From Nostoc sp. ATCC 43529 (GTDB taxonomy: Bacteria; Cyanobacteriota; Cyanobacteriia; Cyanobacteriales; Nostocaceae), in NCBI GenBank assembly GCA_003326205.1, contig LWTK01000084.1:285239-349238 (forward strand): a DNA stretch of 64,000 bases, in the 5' to 3' direction. Below the pieces are notes generated by a model that was not told where the DNA came from, searched no databases, and worked only from the letters and a program-made list of their open reading frames with translations. Below are positions 34,454 to 44,533 of this stretch, piece by piece. The position numbers and the translations under genes were made by a program. Numbering within the stretch: the stretch's first letter is position 1; the number at the start of each line of letters is the position of its first letter.

Positions 34454-34682
34454 TTGATTACACCTAAAACCTCACTATAATTAAGTGTATCTTGTTTTTG
34501 TCACCTTTCTACAGACAGAGAAGTTTCAAATATATCTTGAAAACATCCTCTTAAAAGTCAAGCGATCGCCATTATTTTTCAGGATAAAATAAAAGCGATC
34601 GCCAAGGAATGAAAGAGATGGAAAGATGGGGAGAGAATTTCACTCCTAAATCCTAACTCCTAACTCCCAATGCCCCAATTCA

Positions 34683-36764
34683 TTACGAATGAGGTTCTCC
34701 AACCAAGACAATTGAACACTTCAATTCCTGAATCATCTGGGTTGTGACTTGGCTAACGGCTAGTCCACCGGCTGTGCGATAACGGACGGAACGTAACACC
34801 ACTAAATCAAATGCTTGAGCTTGGCGAATTACTGTTCTAGCAACATCATCACCTTTGACAGTTTGAATATTCGTTTTCACCTGTAGCTGGCTTTTAGAGG
34901 CGATATCGGACAATTGAGAGACAAATTTTTCCACAAGATTTGGGCGTGCGTTGCGATCGCAAACGTGCAACAATACTACTTCTGCCTGATTTACATCAGC
35001 TAAAATTTGGGCAAACCGTAAAGCGCCTATGGTTTGGCGAGTCAAATCTCCAACTGGTACAAGAATTTTTTGGATTGTCTTGGGACTGCTCAAAAGGCGT
35101 GTAACTGCGACCGGACAATGAGAAGACCAAAAGACGCTATCAATTACATTACCAAATAAACGGGCGCGTAAACCTGTTGTCCGCGACCAACCCATCACCA
35201 CCAAATTAGCGTTTTGTTCTCGACTAGTGCGGCTAATTGCCAAAGCTATATCATCATCAATCCGATTTGCAGGTGATACTTCTACATCAAATTCTTGACT
35301 GATTTCTCTAGCTAAATTCAATCTTTGCCGACTTTGTTCGAGTCCTGTTACTAATTGCGGATCGTCCATTTGAATATGCGCTTTAGTAATAGCTAATGGC
35401 ACAATTTTTCCAGATTCATGACTAGCTAGCAGTGCTGCCATTTCTATCAGGTAGCGCTGGGTTTGAGGATTATATATTGGCACTACAACAGTGAATGAAT
35501 CTTGTTTTTTTTCTGTTAATTCCTCTTCACTACCTCCCCACCAAGTAGCCAGACTATCTGTTTCAAAATCTGTCTCTTGCAGTTGTAATGAGGAAGCAAA
35601 TCTGGCTGTGATTACCGGCCCTAATATTGCAGTCACCAGCATGAGGACAATCACGCTGTTTAACACACCTTCATTAATTAGCCGTTCGCCCGCAGGATTC
35701 ATACTTTGATAAGCTACCAAAGTTGCTGCTAGTGTAGCTGCTACCTGTGGCAGTGACAATGACCACATGGTTAGCAATTCCGCCGTATTATAGCGGTACA
35801 ACAGTTTGGCTAAGAATGCTGCTATAAATTTGCTACCAATCAAAGCCGCTATAATGGCGGCAGTCAGCCAAATTGAACTGAGAGTTTTCAGAAATGCTGG
35901 AATATTAATCAATAATCCCATGTCCACAAAGAAACAAGGGATAAACAAAACACTACCAATAAACTCAATTTTTTCTTTGACTGGGCTACGTCCCAGAACA
36001 TCGTTGACAGCTAAACCTGCTAAAAAAGCGCCAACAATTTTTTCAACTCCAATTACCTGCGCTCCCACAGATGCCAAAAATAATGCTAGTAATATAAACA
36101 AAAACTGGTTACTTTGCTCGTCTCCGGAACGGCGAAAAAATTCTCTTCCTGCCCAATCAAAGCCAAACAGAACAACCACAGAGTAAATTGCTAACCCACC
36201 TAACAGCATTGCTAAACTCAAGGCGGAGAATTCTCCTCCATGAATTCCCACACAAATTGCTAATACCAGCAAAGCGCCTGTGTCAGTAAAAATTGTAGCG
36301 CCAATCGTCACAGTTACAGCTTCATTTGTTACCACACCTAGACGGCTCACAATTGGATATGCCAAGAGAGTATGTGAAGCCAGTAAAGAACCAATTAATA
36401 CCGAAGAATTCCAACTAAAATTGAATAAACGTCCGACAATAATCCCAGCAATTAATGGAACTAAAAATGTGAGTGCCCCAAATCCCATTGAGCGGTTTTT
36501 AGTTTTCTTGAACTGCTCTAAGTCAATTTCTAAACCTGCTACGAACATCAAATAAAGTTTACCGATATCCGAAAGCAGTTTAATAGTTTCAGACTCGGAG
36601 TTTAACAACTTTAGCCCATTTTGTCCTAGTATTATCCCTGCAAGCAACAATCCCACTAAGCCAGGGAGTCGCAAACGCTCAAATATAGGGGGTATAGTAA
36701 AGATTACTATCAAGAGAATAGTAAATGCAATGATAGGACTGTTTATTAGCGAACTTTCTGGCAT
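34683..36764 (-). CDS. CPA2-type cation:proton antiporter fused to two USP domains
   Basis: 693 residues from ATG 36764. Membrane part (about 1-390, 12 or 13 helices) of the Na+/H+ exchanger family (LPGLVGLLLAGIILGQNGL, FVAGLEIDLEQF, IGATIFTDTGALLVLAI with the ion-path acidic residues). The cytosolic tail has two universal-stress-like domains (about 420-555 and 565-690). The first has VVMGWSRTTGLRARLFG, an ATP-binding-like GxRxRLxG motif, and the second LVVLRSVRYR. Thought to extrude Na+ or K+ and sense nucleotide. Confidence 0.88.
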   Translation of the reverse strand: MPESSLINSPIIAFTILLIVIFTIPPIFERLRLPGLVGLLLAGIILGQNGLKLLNSESETIKLLSDIGKLYLMFVAGLEIDLEQFKKTKNRSMGFGALTFLVPLIAGIIVGRLFNFSWNSSVLIGSLLASHTLLAYPIVSRLGVVTNEAVTVTIGATIFTDTGALLVLAICVGIHGGEFSALSLAMLLGGLAIYSVVVLFGFDWAGREFFRRSGDEQSNQFLFILLALFLASVGAQVIGVEKIVGAFLAGLAVNDVLGRSPVKEKIEFIGSVLFIPCFFVDMGLLINIPAFLKTLSSIWLTAAIIAALIGSKFIAAFLAKLLYRYNTAELLTMWSLSLPQVAATLAATLVAYQSMNPAGERLINEGVLNSVIVLMLVTAILGPVITARFASSLQLQETDFETDSLATWWGGSEEELTEKKQDSFTVVVPIYNPQTQRYLIEMAALLASHESGKIVPLAITKAHIQMDDPQLVTGLEQSRQRLNLAREISQEFDVEVSPANRIDDDIALAISRTSREQNANLVVMGWSRTTGLRARLFGNVIDSVFWSSHCPVAVTRLLSSPKTIQKILVPVGDLTRQTIGALRFAQILADVNQAEVVLLHVCDRNARPNLVEKFVSQLSDIASKSQLQVKTNIQTVKGDDVARTVIRQAQAFDLVVLRSVRYRTAGGLAVSQVTTQMIQELKCSIVLVGEPHS

Positions 36765-37493
36765 TTGTAATAAATAAACCTAAATTGTAAGGGTACTCTG
36801 TAAATACGAAAATTCACTGAAAATTTTCGTAGGCTTAAGTTTTTTTGATGACTGTTAATAAAATCTTTAACAGCATAGATGTTGCATTGCAATCCCAATT
36901 CTATCTTAAGAAGGGTTTATTTAGATCCACAGACAGAAATATATGGGTTTTAAAATTACGAAGATTATAAATATTTCAATAGCTATAAATAGTAAATATG
37001 ATTGATAATTCATGAGATTTTAGAGAAAAAGAAGTTTTTGTTGAAAATAATTCAAAATTTTAGCTTCTGAGGAAGTTTAATGCAAAAATAATGCCAATAA
37101 TTGCTCGAATTACAACATTAAATTTGTTAATTTAAGTAGAAAGATTCAATTAAACTAAAGTTCGTAGTATGGGCTTGAGCCATTAAAACGTCTGTTAAGA
37201 GCGATAAATCGCTGACTACGAACAAAGCTCCAATCTTACATTTAATTATGTCTACCTACTTACTGCAAAATAAACTAATATAACCAATCGTGTGATATTG
37301 TAATATCGCGCTCGGCTAATTACTGATAATTAATAATTCAAAGCTCTCTGTGTCGTCGCGTCCCCGCGTCTGTAGTTTCTATAAGAATATTTGCTTATAG
37401 GCTAGCTAGATCTAGAAAAATCTGGAAAAGCGCTCCTCTGGGTTCCTATCAATGATAATTTTAAGCATTGGGAACCCCTAAAAATCAGAGTTT
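36765..37493. other. Intergenic stretch with repeats only
   Basis: AT-rich. Contains a degenerate TAGATGTTGCATTGCAA palindrome half (36875-36895), a GTTCGTAGT ... ACTACGAAC fold-back (37160-37223), and sequence upstream of chlM that ends with GGGAACCCC pairs. No gene seen on either strand. Confidence 0.5.
37160..37223. repeat. GTTCGTAGT fold-back repeat
   Basis: Nine-bp ends GTTCGTAGT (37160-37168) and ACTACGAAC (37215-37223) with an inner GAGCGATAAATCGCT hairpin. Matches a repeat type widespread in filamentous cyanobacteria. Confidence 0.65.
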
Positions 37494-38180
37494 ATGAACG
37501 CAGCCGACGATAAAACAATTGTTCGCGAGTATTTCAATTCCACAGGGTTTGACCGTTGGAGGCGGATTTACGGCGATGGCGAAGTCAACAAAGTCCAGCT
37601 GGACATCCGCAATGGACACCAGCAAACTGTGGATACAGTTCTCGAATGGCTAAAAGCTGATAACAATTTGCCACAACTATCAATCTGCGATGCTGGGTGT
37701 GGTGTGGGTAGTCTCAGCATCCCCTTGGCGGTAGATGGTGCCAAGGTCTATGCGAGCGATATTTCTGAAAAAATGGTGGAAGAAGGCAAAGACAGAGCAA
37801 AGCAAACCTTGGGAAACGCTGAAAATCCTACTTTTGCCGTGCAGGATTTGGAATCGTTGAGTGGTAGTTACCATACTGTTATTTGCTTGGATGTCCTCAT
37901 CCACTACCCCCAAGAAAAAGCAGATGAAATGATTTCTCACCTCTGTTCTTTAGCACAGTCGCGGATAATTCTCAGTTTTGCCCCAAAGACTTGCGCCTTG
38001 ACTATACTCAAGAAAATTGGCAGTTTCTTTCCGGGGCCGAGTAAAGCCACTCGTGCATATTTGCATCGCGAGGCTGATGTGGTGAGGATTTTGGAAAATA
38101 ATGGGTTTTCAGTGCAACGTCAAGCGATGACTAAAACTCGCTTCTATTTTTCCCGCCTGCTGGAAGCTACGCGTAAGTGA
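37494..38180 (+). CDS. chlM: Magnesium-protoporphyrin IX methyltransferase
   Basis: 228 residues from ATG 37494. N-terminus DKTIVREYFNSTGFDRWRRI YG is characteristic of BchM/ChlM. SAM site ICDAGCGVGSLSIPLA (motif I), then VICLDVLIHYPQEKADEM and LSFAPKTCALTILKKIGSFF, FPGPSKATRAYLHRE, and a C-terminal TRFYFSRLLEA. It transfers methyl from SAM to the propionate of Mg-protoporphyrin IX in chlorophyll synthesis, at the membrane. Not in an operon with other chl genes. Complete. Confidence 0.95.
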   Translation: MNAADDKTIVREYFNSTGFDRWRRIYGDGEVNKVQLDIRNGHQQTVDTVLEWLKADNNLPQLSICDAGCGVGSLSIPLAVDGAKVYASDISEKMVEEGKDRAKQTLGNAENPTFAVQDLESLSGSYHTVICLDVLIHYPQEKADEMISHLCSLAQSRIILSFAPKTCALTILKKIGSFFPGPSKATRAYLHREADVVRILENNGFSVQRQAMTKTRFYFSRLLEATRK

Positions 38181-38210
38181 GTTAAATCTCATAGCAAAAA
38201 GCAATACTAA

Positions 38211-38243
38211 GTAGGGTGCGTTATGGCTTCAGCCTAACGCACC
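38211..38243. repeat. GTAGGGTGCGTTA hairpin repeat
   Basis: GGTGCGTTA pairs with TAACGCACC across an 11-base loop. The same unit, doubled, occurs at 55942-56016. It follows chlM and may end its transcript. Confidence 0.7.
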
Positions 38244-38428
38244 GCCATATTAACTATTGATTGGAAGATGTCGGATTTGGTAGCGAGTTTTGCTTTTAAT
38301 TTTGGCTGTTAAATAATCATCAACGAAGCGATCGCTAAAAAACTGTCTTAGGGAGTAGATTGATATACTGGAACCTCAGAGAAAGTCAGGTTAAAATCTC
38401 TAGCAAAGTTCAAATCTGAAGTGGAACT

Positions 38429-38908
38429 ATGAAAACTGCTGAAAAATTGGCTGCCGGTTGGCTACTGACACTCGGATTCATGTTTTTAACGCTATCAGCA
38501 TCAGCAGCATTAGAAAAATTTGCTACACGTAAGGAGGTCATACCAGTGAAAGATGCGTATGATTTTCCTGCGCCAAATGCTACTTATCAAGATAATAATA
38601 CTGTTGCTGGTGGTCTAATTTTTGGTGTCCCTACCTTCACACTCGGTGCCTGGTTAGCATTGGGATTACTTCGTCAAAGTCGGCAAGACAAAAAGGCACT
38701 TAATCAACAACGTAGCGATCGCTTGCAATCTCTCTTTTATGAGATGCTACAAGAAAATCATGGACGTGTGACTGTTTTAGGCTTTGCTATGCAATCACAA
38801 TTACCCCCAGGCGACGCCAGACAATATTTAGATCAAAAAGCTAAAGAATTTAACGCAAATTTTAAAGTCAATGAAGAAGGGGCTGTATCATATCATTTTG
38901 ATGTCTAA
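38429..38908 (+). CDS. Two-helix membrane protein of unknown function
   Basis: 159 residues from ATG 38429. Two hydrophobic segments (about 9-27 and 62-83), with an external loop KEVIPVKDAYDFPAPNATYQ between them. The cytosolic C-terminus (QSRQDKKALNQQRSDRLQSL FYEMLQENHGRVTVLGFAMQ) reads like a small helical domain, perhaps a DNA- or protein-binding module. I recall similar cyanobacterial proteins but no function. Lone gene. Confidence 0.65.
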   Translation: MKTAEKLAAGWLLTLGFMFLTLSASAALEKFATRKEVIPVKDAYDFPAPNATYQDNNTVAGGLIFGVPTFTLGAWLALGLLRQSRQDKKALNQQRSDRLQSLFYEMLQENHGRVTVLGFAMQSQLPPGDARQYLDQKAKEFNANFKVNEEGAVSYHFDV

Positions 38909-38909
38909 T

Positions 38910-39003
38910 TGTGATTAGTCATTAGTCATTGGTCGTTAGTCATTAGTTTAAAACTAATACGCCATACCCAATGCCCAATGCCCAATGTACAATGCCCAAT
39001 CTT
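38910..39003. repeat. STRR heptamer tracts (TAGTCAT and CCCAATG)
   Basis: TTAGTCA-type units (38914-38947) then CCCAATG units (38966-39000) fill the gap before the DUF423 gene and keep a false upstream extension of that gene open. Confidence 0.7.
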
Positions 39004-39022
39004 CATCTTACAGCTAAGTGTA

Positions 39023-39403
39023 ATGACGCAAATTTTTCTGAGTGTAGCTGCTATTTTAGGCGGTTTGTCAGTCGCTGCTGGTGCTTTTGCTTCCCATGCA
39101 TTGCGAGAGAAAATTAGTGAGCGATCGCTAGAAATTTTTGAAACTGGCGCTCGTTACCAAATGTATCATGCTCTGGCACTTTTTTTAGTAGGGCTATTAA
39201 TTAGTCGCAGCGAATTTCCCCAACCCACCCTCGTAGCCAGCGGATGGTTATTCATTATTGGTATTGCTATTTTCTCAGGAAGTTTGTACGCCCTGAGCTT
39301 CACTGGTATCAAATCCTTAGGAGCAATTACACCATTAGGTGGCGTAGCTTTTCTCGCTGGTTGGGGTACTTTAGCTTTTGCTGCTTGGAATTTGAAGCTG
39401 TAA
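39023..39403 (+). CDS. DUF423 membrane protein
   Basis: 126 residues from ATG 39023 (MTQIFLSVAAILGGLSVAAG); a longer frame begins inside STRR repeats and is rejected. DUF423 markers: GAFASHALREKI, ETGARYQMYHALALFLVG, GSLYALSFTGIKSLGAITPL GG. Four membrane helices. The family (YwdK-like) is widespread and uncharacterised. Confidence 0.88.
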   Translation: MTQIFLSVAAILGGLSVAAGAFASHALREKISERSLEIFETGARYQMYHALALFLVGLLISRSEFPQPTLVASGWLFIIGIAIFSGSLYALSFTGIKSLGAITPLGGVAFLAGWGTLAFAAWNLKL

Positions 39404-39745
39404 AAATAAGGAATTAAAAATTCAAAATCAGAATTCAGAATTGAGAATTCAGTAATCAGAATTAATCAGTAACCGATAAGTGCAGAAAGTCAAAACGACG
39501 ATACTTCACGATTATTGAAATCTGCTGGAATTCATTCTGAATTCTTTTTTATTAAAATTTATTCCCGTAATTTTACAGACGGTACTACAGCGCTTTTCAT
39601 TTGGATGAAATACATACTTGAATACTAAATTATCGTAAGGGCACAACATTGTTGTGCCCCTACTGTGGTCTATTCAACTGCAAATTGCTCTAATACAATA
39701 AACTGCAAATGATCAAATCTTGTAGGGTGGTAAAAAGAACATTTT
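39404..39745. other. Gene-free gap with a perfect hairpin
   Basis: GAATTCAGAATT-type short repeats (39420-39460). A fold-back at 39635-39663 (GTAAGGGCACAACA with TTGTTGTGCCCCTAC) is a dispersed palindrome and, lying between convergent genes, may end transcription from either side. Confidence 0.55.
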
Positions 39746-40705
39746 TTACACACTTGCTTTGGTTAACTCCACTTCACGCCGCCTGGGTACTTCATGAACC
39801 ATGAAATCATAAGCCATGTCAGTATTCTTAAAAATGGCACGGGCTTCCCGAAGAAGATCTTTTAACTCTAAGTTATTTCCAGGAGCATAGCGGGGACTAA
39901 AATGAGTCATAATCAGGCGATGTGCGCCAGCAGCTAAAGCTGTTTGTGCCGCCATTGTGCTTGTGGAATGCAATCGCTGAAAAGCCATGTCTGCATCCTG
40001 ATGGGCAAAGGTAGCTTCGTGAATTAGTACATCTGCATCCTTGGCTAATTCCACTGCGCCATCACAAAAAACTGTGTCTGTACAATAGGCAATCTTGCGC
40101 CCAATTTCTGTAGGACCGCACAATTGGGAACCATAAATTACACGTCCATCTTCAAGGGTTACTGTTTCACCGCGCTTGAGTTGGCCGTAAATCGGGCCGG
40201 AAGGAATTTGCAAGGCTTTGGCTTTTTCGATATCAAAGCGTCCTGTGCGGTCTTTTTCGGCTACGCGATAGCCGAAGGCTGTAATCCGGTGATGTAAATT
40301 ACCACAGCTAATGATGAAGTCATCGTCTTCATAAATTATCCCTGGACGGATAGCATGGACTTTAATGGGGTAGGAAAAGTGTGTGTGGGAATAACGCGAG
40401 GCGGCTTGAATGTATTCGTTTAATCCAGGTGGGCCGTAGATGTCAATTCGTTCTACATTGCCAGCCAAGCCACAAGTAGCAAGAAGTCCCATCAAACCAA
40501 AAATATGGTCACCGTGCATGTGGGTGATAAAAATTCGAGAGAGTTGACTGATTTTGAGTTCACTCCGCAAAATTTGATGCTGAGTGCCTTCACCACAGTC
40601 AAATAACCACATTTCTGCCCTTTGGGGTAATCTCAGGGCGACGCTGGAAACATTGCGCGATCGCGTGGGTACCCCGGAACTCGTCCCTAAGAATGTTATC
40701 TGCAC
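39746..40705 (-). CDS. rnz: Ribonuclease Z
   Basis: 319 residues from GTG 40705 (the codon here is GTG, not ATG). Metallo-beta-lactamase fold: TFLGTSSGVPTRSRNVSSVA, FDCGEGTQHQIL, metal motif FITHMHGDHIFGL (HxHGDH), then AYCTDTVF, VLIHEATFAHQD and LIMTHFSPRY. It cuts tRNA precursors at the 3' end in the cytosol. Length and all metal ligands are typical. The strong match of the first residues to the family supports the GTG start. Confidence 0.93.
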   Translation of the reverse strand: MQITFLGTSSGVPTRSRNVSSVALRLPQRAEMWLFDCGEGTQHQILRSELKISQLSRIFITHMHGDHIFGLMGLLATCGLAGNVERIDIYGPPGLNEYIQAASRYSHTHFSYPIKVHAIRPGIIYEDDDFIISCGNLHHRITAFGYRVAEKDRTGRFDIEKAKALQIPSGPIYGQLKRGETVTLEDGRVIYGSQLCGPTEIGRKIAYCTDTVFCDGAVELAKDADVLIHEATFAHQDADMAFQRLHSTSTMAAQTALAAGAHRLIMTHFSPRYAPGNNLELKDLLREARAIFKNTDMAYDFMVHEVPRRREVELTKASV

Positions 40706-40935
40706 AGTTTTCTTTAGTCTTCCTCTTGCTCAAGTTGCAGCTCTATGTTTCTATAGTGGCACGGTTGATGAGCAAAATATTTTTTAGTGACTGTTGACTG
40801 AGAAATTAAGAGTAGAGACACGATTAACCCTTGTCTTTCCAAGAGTTAGGAATTAAAAATTATTCTCCTTGTCTCCCTTGTGTCCTCATCCCCCCACTCC
40901 CCAGTCCGTTCTAGCTTGAGACAATCCATAGAACT

Positions 40936-41733
40936 ATGAGCAAAAATTCAATAGATAATCGCAAAAAATTGGTTGATCTCAGACATACTCATTTCCAAAA
41001 ACATTTACCTCTAAATCAGCAGCTGATTGATTTAGTAGGGGATATAGATAGCCACGCCTTTTTAACAAACTCTGCCTCTCAGAATGTTTTCCTCTACCTC
41101 ACAGAATACGTGAGGGCTGTTTTAGAGTATTGGTTTGGGACAAGTTCGGATAAAATACGCGTTCTTGATTGGGGGTGCGGTAAAGGACATATTTCTTTTT
41201 TAATGCGTGAAATAGGTGTCCAAATTACTAGTTGTGATGTCCGCGGTGGCGGTGATTCAGCTTTCGATCAGATTACACCAATCATCGAAAAATCATCTCT
41301 TAAAGTTGTCGCCCTAGAACATCCCTATTTACTTCCCTTCAGCGATGCAAGCTTTGATGTTGTCTTAAGTTTTGGAGTTCTAGAACACGTTTCTAATGAC
41401 CTTGCTTCTCTTGGTGAAATTCATCGAGTGTTAAAACCATCAGGTCTTTTCTTTTGTTTTTTCCTTCCTTACTATCTTTCTTGGACTCAGCGTTTAGCCC
41501 ATTTGCGTGGAGACTTTTACCATGACCGCTTGTATTCCAAAAAAATGGTCAAAAACCTCCTTAAACAAACTAATTTTGAACTCCTTGACCTTTGGCATAG
41601 ACAACTTTTGCCTAAAAATCGTGTTTCATATCCTAAATATCAGGTGTTTGAATCTGTAGACCAATGGTTAACTCAAAATACACCGCTCAAATATACTGCA
41701 ACTAATATTGAGTTTGTCGCTGTTAAAAGTTAG
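40936..41733 (+). CDS. Class I SAM-dependent methyltransferase, substrate unknown
   Basis: 265 residues from ATG 40936. SAM motif I VLDWGCGKGHISFLM (about residue 77), post-I ITSCDVRGG, and LPFSDASFDVVLSFGVLEHV SND as motif II (methyltransferase type 11), followed by HRVLKPSGLFFCFFLPYYLS. The N-terminal 60 residues contain KLVDLRHTHFQKHLPLNQQL, family unknown. It resembles methyltransferases of glycolipid or polysaccharide synthesis. No clustered biosynthetic genes. Confidence 0.8.
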   Translation: MSKNSIDNRKKLVDLRHTHFQKHLPLNQQLIDLVGDIDSHAFLTNSASQNVFLYLTEYVRAVLEYWFGTSSDKIRVLDWGCGKGHISFLMREIGVQITSCDVRGGGDSAFDQITPIIEKSSLKVVALEHPYLLPFSDASFDVVLSFGVLEHVSNDLASLGEIHRVLKPSGLFFCFFLPYYLSWTQRLAHLRGDFYHDRLYSKKMVKNLLKQTNFELLDLWHRQLLPKNRVSYPKYQVFESVDQWLTQNTPLKYTATNIEFVAVKS

Positions 41734-41879
41734 GTTCCTTGATTTTTGACCATTTTTATATGACAGATGAAGCATAGTTGAGAACACAATACAAATTACT
41801 TCCTTTGCTCCCTCTGCTTCCCATCTGTATGATTTTTAAAGTGAAATGGTATTACCTGTTGCCTATTGCCTGTTCGCTG

Positions 41880-42263
41880 TTAGAGTTGATTCTCCCAATA
41901 AACGAGTCGGGTTTGAAGAATACTGGTATGGATAACATACCGTTCGATTAAATTTTTTAATTCTCGCGCTCTGGCAGTACAATTTTGTTTATAGGCTAAT
42001 GCCTGACGAACTCGATCTTCACGAGAATTTTTCAAGGCAATTTGTATTTCTTTTTCCCACGCGATCGCCAAAGCTTGAAGGCGATCGTAATCTTTTTGAA
42101 TAATTTCTTTTGCTGTATTTGACTCAGCAATAGCTTCATGTAAACTTTGAAGGTAATGATTCCAGGTGTCTGCTAGCGGCTGAGCATTTTTGCTATCAGG
42201 TTGGCTATTTTGGGAATATAAAGTTGGTTTTATATGGGTAAATGAGTTACTTAATCTTACCAT
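41880..42263 (-). CDS. Small helical protein with PspA/IM30-like segment
   Basis: 127 residues from ATG 42263 (MVRLSNSFTHIKPTLYS), chosen because AGGGG lies 7 bases upstream; the frame is open further to 42347. About residues 55-125 are one long helix (IIQKDYDRLQALAIAWEKEI, QIALKNSREDRVRQALAYKQ, ELKNLIERYVIHTSILQTRL) that recalls PspA/Vipp1 helices 2-3 (YDRLQ...W...ALKxxxEDxVRQAL). It is too short for a full PspA. Cytosolic, possibly a partner or regulator of membrane remodelling; unproven. Confidence 0.6.
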   Translation of the reverse strand: MVRLSNSFTHIKPTLYSQNSQPDSKNAQPLADTWNHYLQSLHEAIAESNTAKEIIQKDYDRLQALAIAWEKEIQIALKNSREDRVRQALAYKQNCTARARELKNLIERYVIHTSILQTRLVYWENQL

Positions 42264-42550
42264 ATTTTTACCCCTATTAATAGTTATTTTAGCCAGATTA
42301 GCTTCTGGAAATCTTGTTATTAAGTATAGAAAACAGTAATTAGCCAAGTCATTAGATTTTGGTGAAGACTCAATTACAGTATTAAGAAGAAAACATAGTA
42401 GGTTTGCGAACTAATTTATTTATAAGCTATTCCAATTTAACTTGCATACACTGGGCGGGCTTTCCGGGGCACCCTACAAGGAATTAAGGAATTTCCATGA
42501 TGCAATATCGAAGATTTACTATATATAATTATTCCTAATTATTTATTCAA

Positions 42551-44422
42551 TTACCAAAATTTAGTTACAGGCCAAGACAATTCACAAATTGTTCCTCTAG
42601 AAGAAAGAGGTACTCGTTGAAATTTACCTTTGAGTTGCTTTGCTAAATTTCTAAACTGTTGGGTACCGCGACCTTCTCTAGATGAATTAATGCCCAAACC
42701 GTCATCTATAATGCTCAAGGTGTACCAGCCTTCAGATGAAAAGCAAGTGACTTCGAGGCGAGTTACTCCTATGGCATGTTTGCCGACATTGCACAAAGCT
42801 TCTTCGAGAAATCGGCACAGTCCTTGCTTTTGTTCTATGCTTAAGTGTCGCTCATCTATAGGTTCAAAAGTACGAATTTTAACTTTGATAGTTCTAAAGC
42901 AAGGAAAGTCTCGCGCTAAGGTATAGCTATAAACTTGGTAAAGAATTTCGTGTAAAGGATCTTGCAAATTTAAGACTAAAGTATTTCCTAAATAAAGACT
43001 ACTATCTTGAGTTGGCGGTTCTCGTTGTAAAAAATCGTAAATTCCTCGGAGTTCGTGGTTTAGTTTCTCAAGTTCTTTCTCCAGTTCGGGAAGTAATTCT
43101 TTGATTGGCAAATCTTGATATTTAACCATTTTTAAAACTTTAGCGAGACTTTGCAATGGGCCATTATGAATTGTTTCAAATGTGCGTTCAATAATATCTT
43201 GTCTGGCTTTAATTCCCGATCGCAAAGCTTTATCACATTGATATAAGGCAGTGAGTTCTATACCATTGAGAGTTAAAACGATAATTGTAGGAATTAGTGG
43301 AACCCACCAGCCCCAAGTTAAAAGAAAATAGCAAGTAACCAGTAAGCTAGAAGTTGTAGTAATTACAATGATGATATTTGCTAAAGGAGATTTACTCAAT
43401 CGGGCGATGGCGATTCCTAAAAACCCCCAGGCAAAAATCCACAAATATTCCCATTCATCTGACCAAGTATTTAAAAGTGGTCTTTCATCGAGTACGGTAC
43501 TGACAATTTGGCTAACAGCATGTGCTTGAATTTCTACTCCATTAACTGGTGTTTTTGTAGAGTGGTTAGATGTAATTGGCGAAGTAGTTATCAAGTGTTT
43601 TAGGCTAGGGGAAGTTATGCCAATAATTACAATGCGATCGCGTAACCATTGAGAATCAAATTTGTTGCTTTGAATATCATTTAAAGATATAGTTCTAAAT
43701 CTTTTTTGACCGCTACGAAAATTCAGCATTACTTGAACTCCGGTTACATCAGTTCGGATATAGCCCCCAGAGTTAGGAAAAAGCTTTGGTAGTGGAGTAT
43801 TGCCAAACTGAATTGTAGTGCGATCGTTAATACTATTTTTGAAGATAATATTTTCATGAGCTAAATAAACTTCTGCTAAACGTAGAGATAAAGATAATTT
43901 CTCTCCTTGAGGTGTTCGTGTTATTAATAAGCTTCGTCTTAATTTGCTGTCAGCATCCGTAATTTGATCGGCAAAACCAATTTGTTCAACAGAAAAATTG
44001 GGCGGCGGAGCAATTTGCTTGGGAAATACTTTTTCAATGGCGATTAAATTTTTGATATTTTTGAAAGCTGCCAACAGTTCTGTATGGCCAGGATTAACTG
44101 GGAAATCTCTATAAATATCAAGACCAATAACTCTAGGTTGACACTTATGTAATTTCCATAGTAGTGCTGCTAAATCTCTATCTGATATTGAAGAATCGAT
44201 GAGGCTATCTTCTTGATTAATACCCACAATTATAATTCTTTCATCTATAGGTTCCTCAGGACGTAGACGCAGTAAACTATCAAAAGCTAGCCACTCTAAA
44301 GATTGCATTGAACCACTCAAACGAGCAACTATTACTAGTACAATGACTATAATCCCTGGAAATACACCGACACGCCAAACGCGAATTTCTTCTTTGATTA
44401 TTTTCCAGAGCTTAGGCTGCAT
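42551..44422 (-). CDS. CHASE2-domain membrane sensor histidine kinase
   Basis: 623 residues from ATG 44422. N-terminal helix (about 19-36), extracellular CHASE2 domain (about 40-320; LEWLAFDSLLRLRPEEPIDE, VIGLDIYRDFPV, RDRIVIIGITSP), then three helices (about 325-395). The kinase core has H-box-like ERTFETIHNGPLQSL (HisKA_3 type), N box EALCNVGKHA, G1 IIDDGLGI and G2 GRGTQQF. It would phosphorylate the LuxR-type regulator 111 bp upstream. Part of the minus-strand peptide-export locus. The sensed signal is unknown. Confidence 0.88.
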   Translation of the reverse strand: MQPKLWKIIKEEIRVWRVGVFPGIIVIVLVIVARLSGSMQSLEWLAFDSLLRLRPEEPIDERIIIVGINQEDSLIDSSISDRDLAALLWKLHKCQPRVIGLDIYRDFPVNPGHTELLAAFKNIKNLIAIEKVFPKQIAPPPNFSVEQIGFADQITDADSKLRRSLLITRTPQGEKLSLSLRLAEVYLAHENIIFKNSINDRTTIQFGNTPLPKLFPNSGGYIRTDVTGVQVMLNFRSGQKRFRTISLNDIQSNKFDSQWLRDRIVIIGITSPSLKHLITTSPITSNHSTKTPVNGVEIQAHAVSQIVSTVLDERPLLNTWSDEWEYLWIFAWGFLGIAIARLSKSPLANIIIVITTTSSLLVTCYFLLTWGWWVPLIPTIIVLTLNGIELTALYQCDKALRSGIKARQDIIERTFETIHNGPLQSLAKVLKMVKYQDLPIKELLPELEKELEKLNHELRGIYDFLQREPPTQDSSLYLGNTLVLNLQDPLHEILYQVYSYTLARDFPCFRTIKVKIRTFEPIDERHLSIEQKQGLCRFLEEALCNVGKHAIGVTRLEVTCFSSEGWYTLSIIDDGLGINSSREGRGTQQFRNLAKQLKGKFQRVPLSSRGTICELSWPVTKFW

Positions 44423-44533
44423 AAGCTTTCCTCCTAGCCTTTAGCTATCAGTAATTATTTACTAGATTTTAATAATTAAAAATATTTGTAATAGAATATT
44501 GATAACAAAAAGCCCTTAAATATTCATAACCAG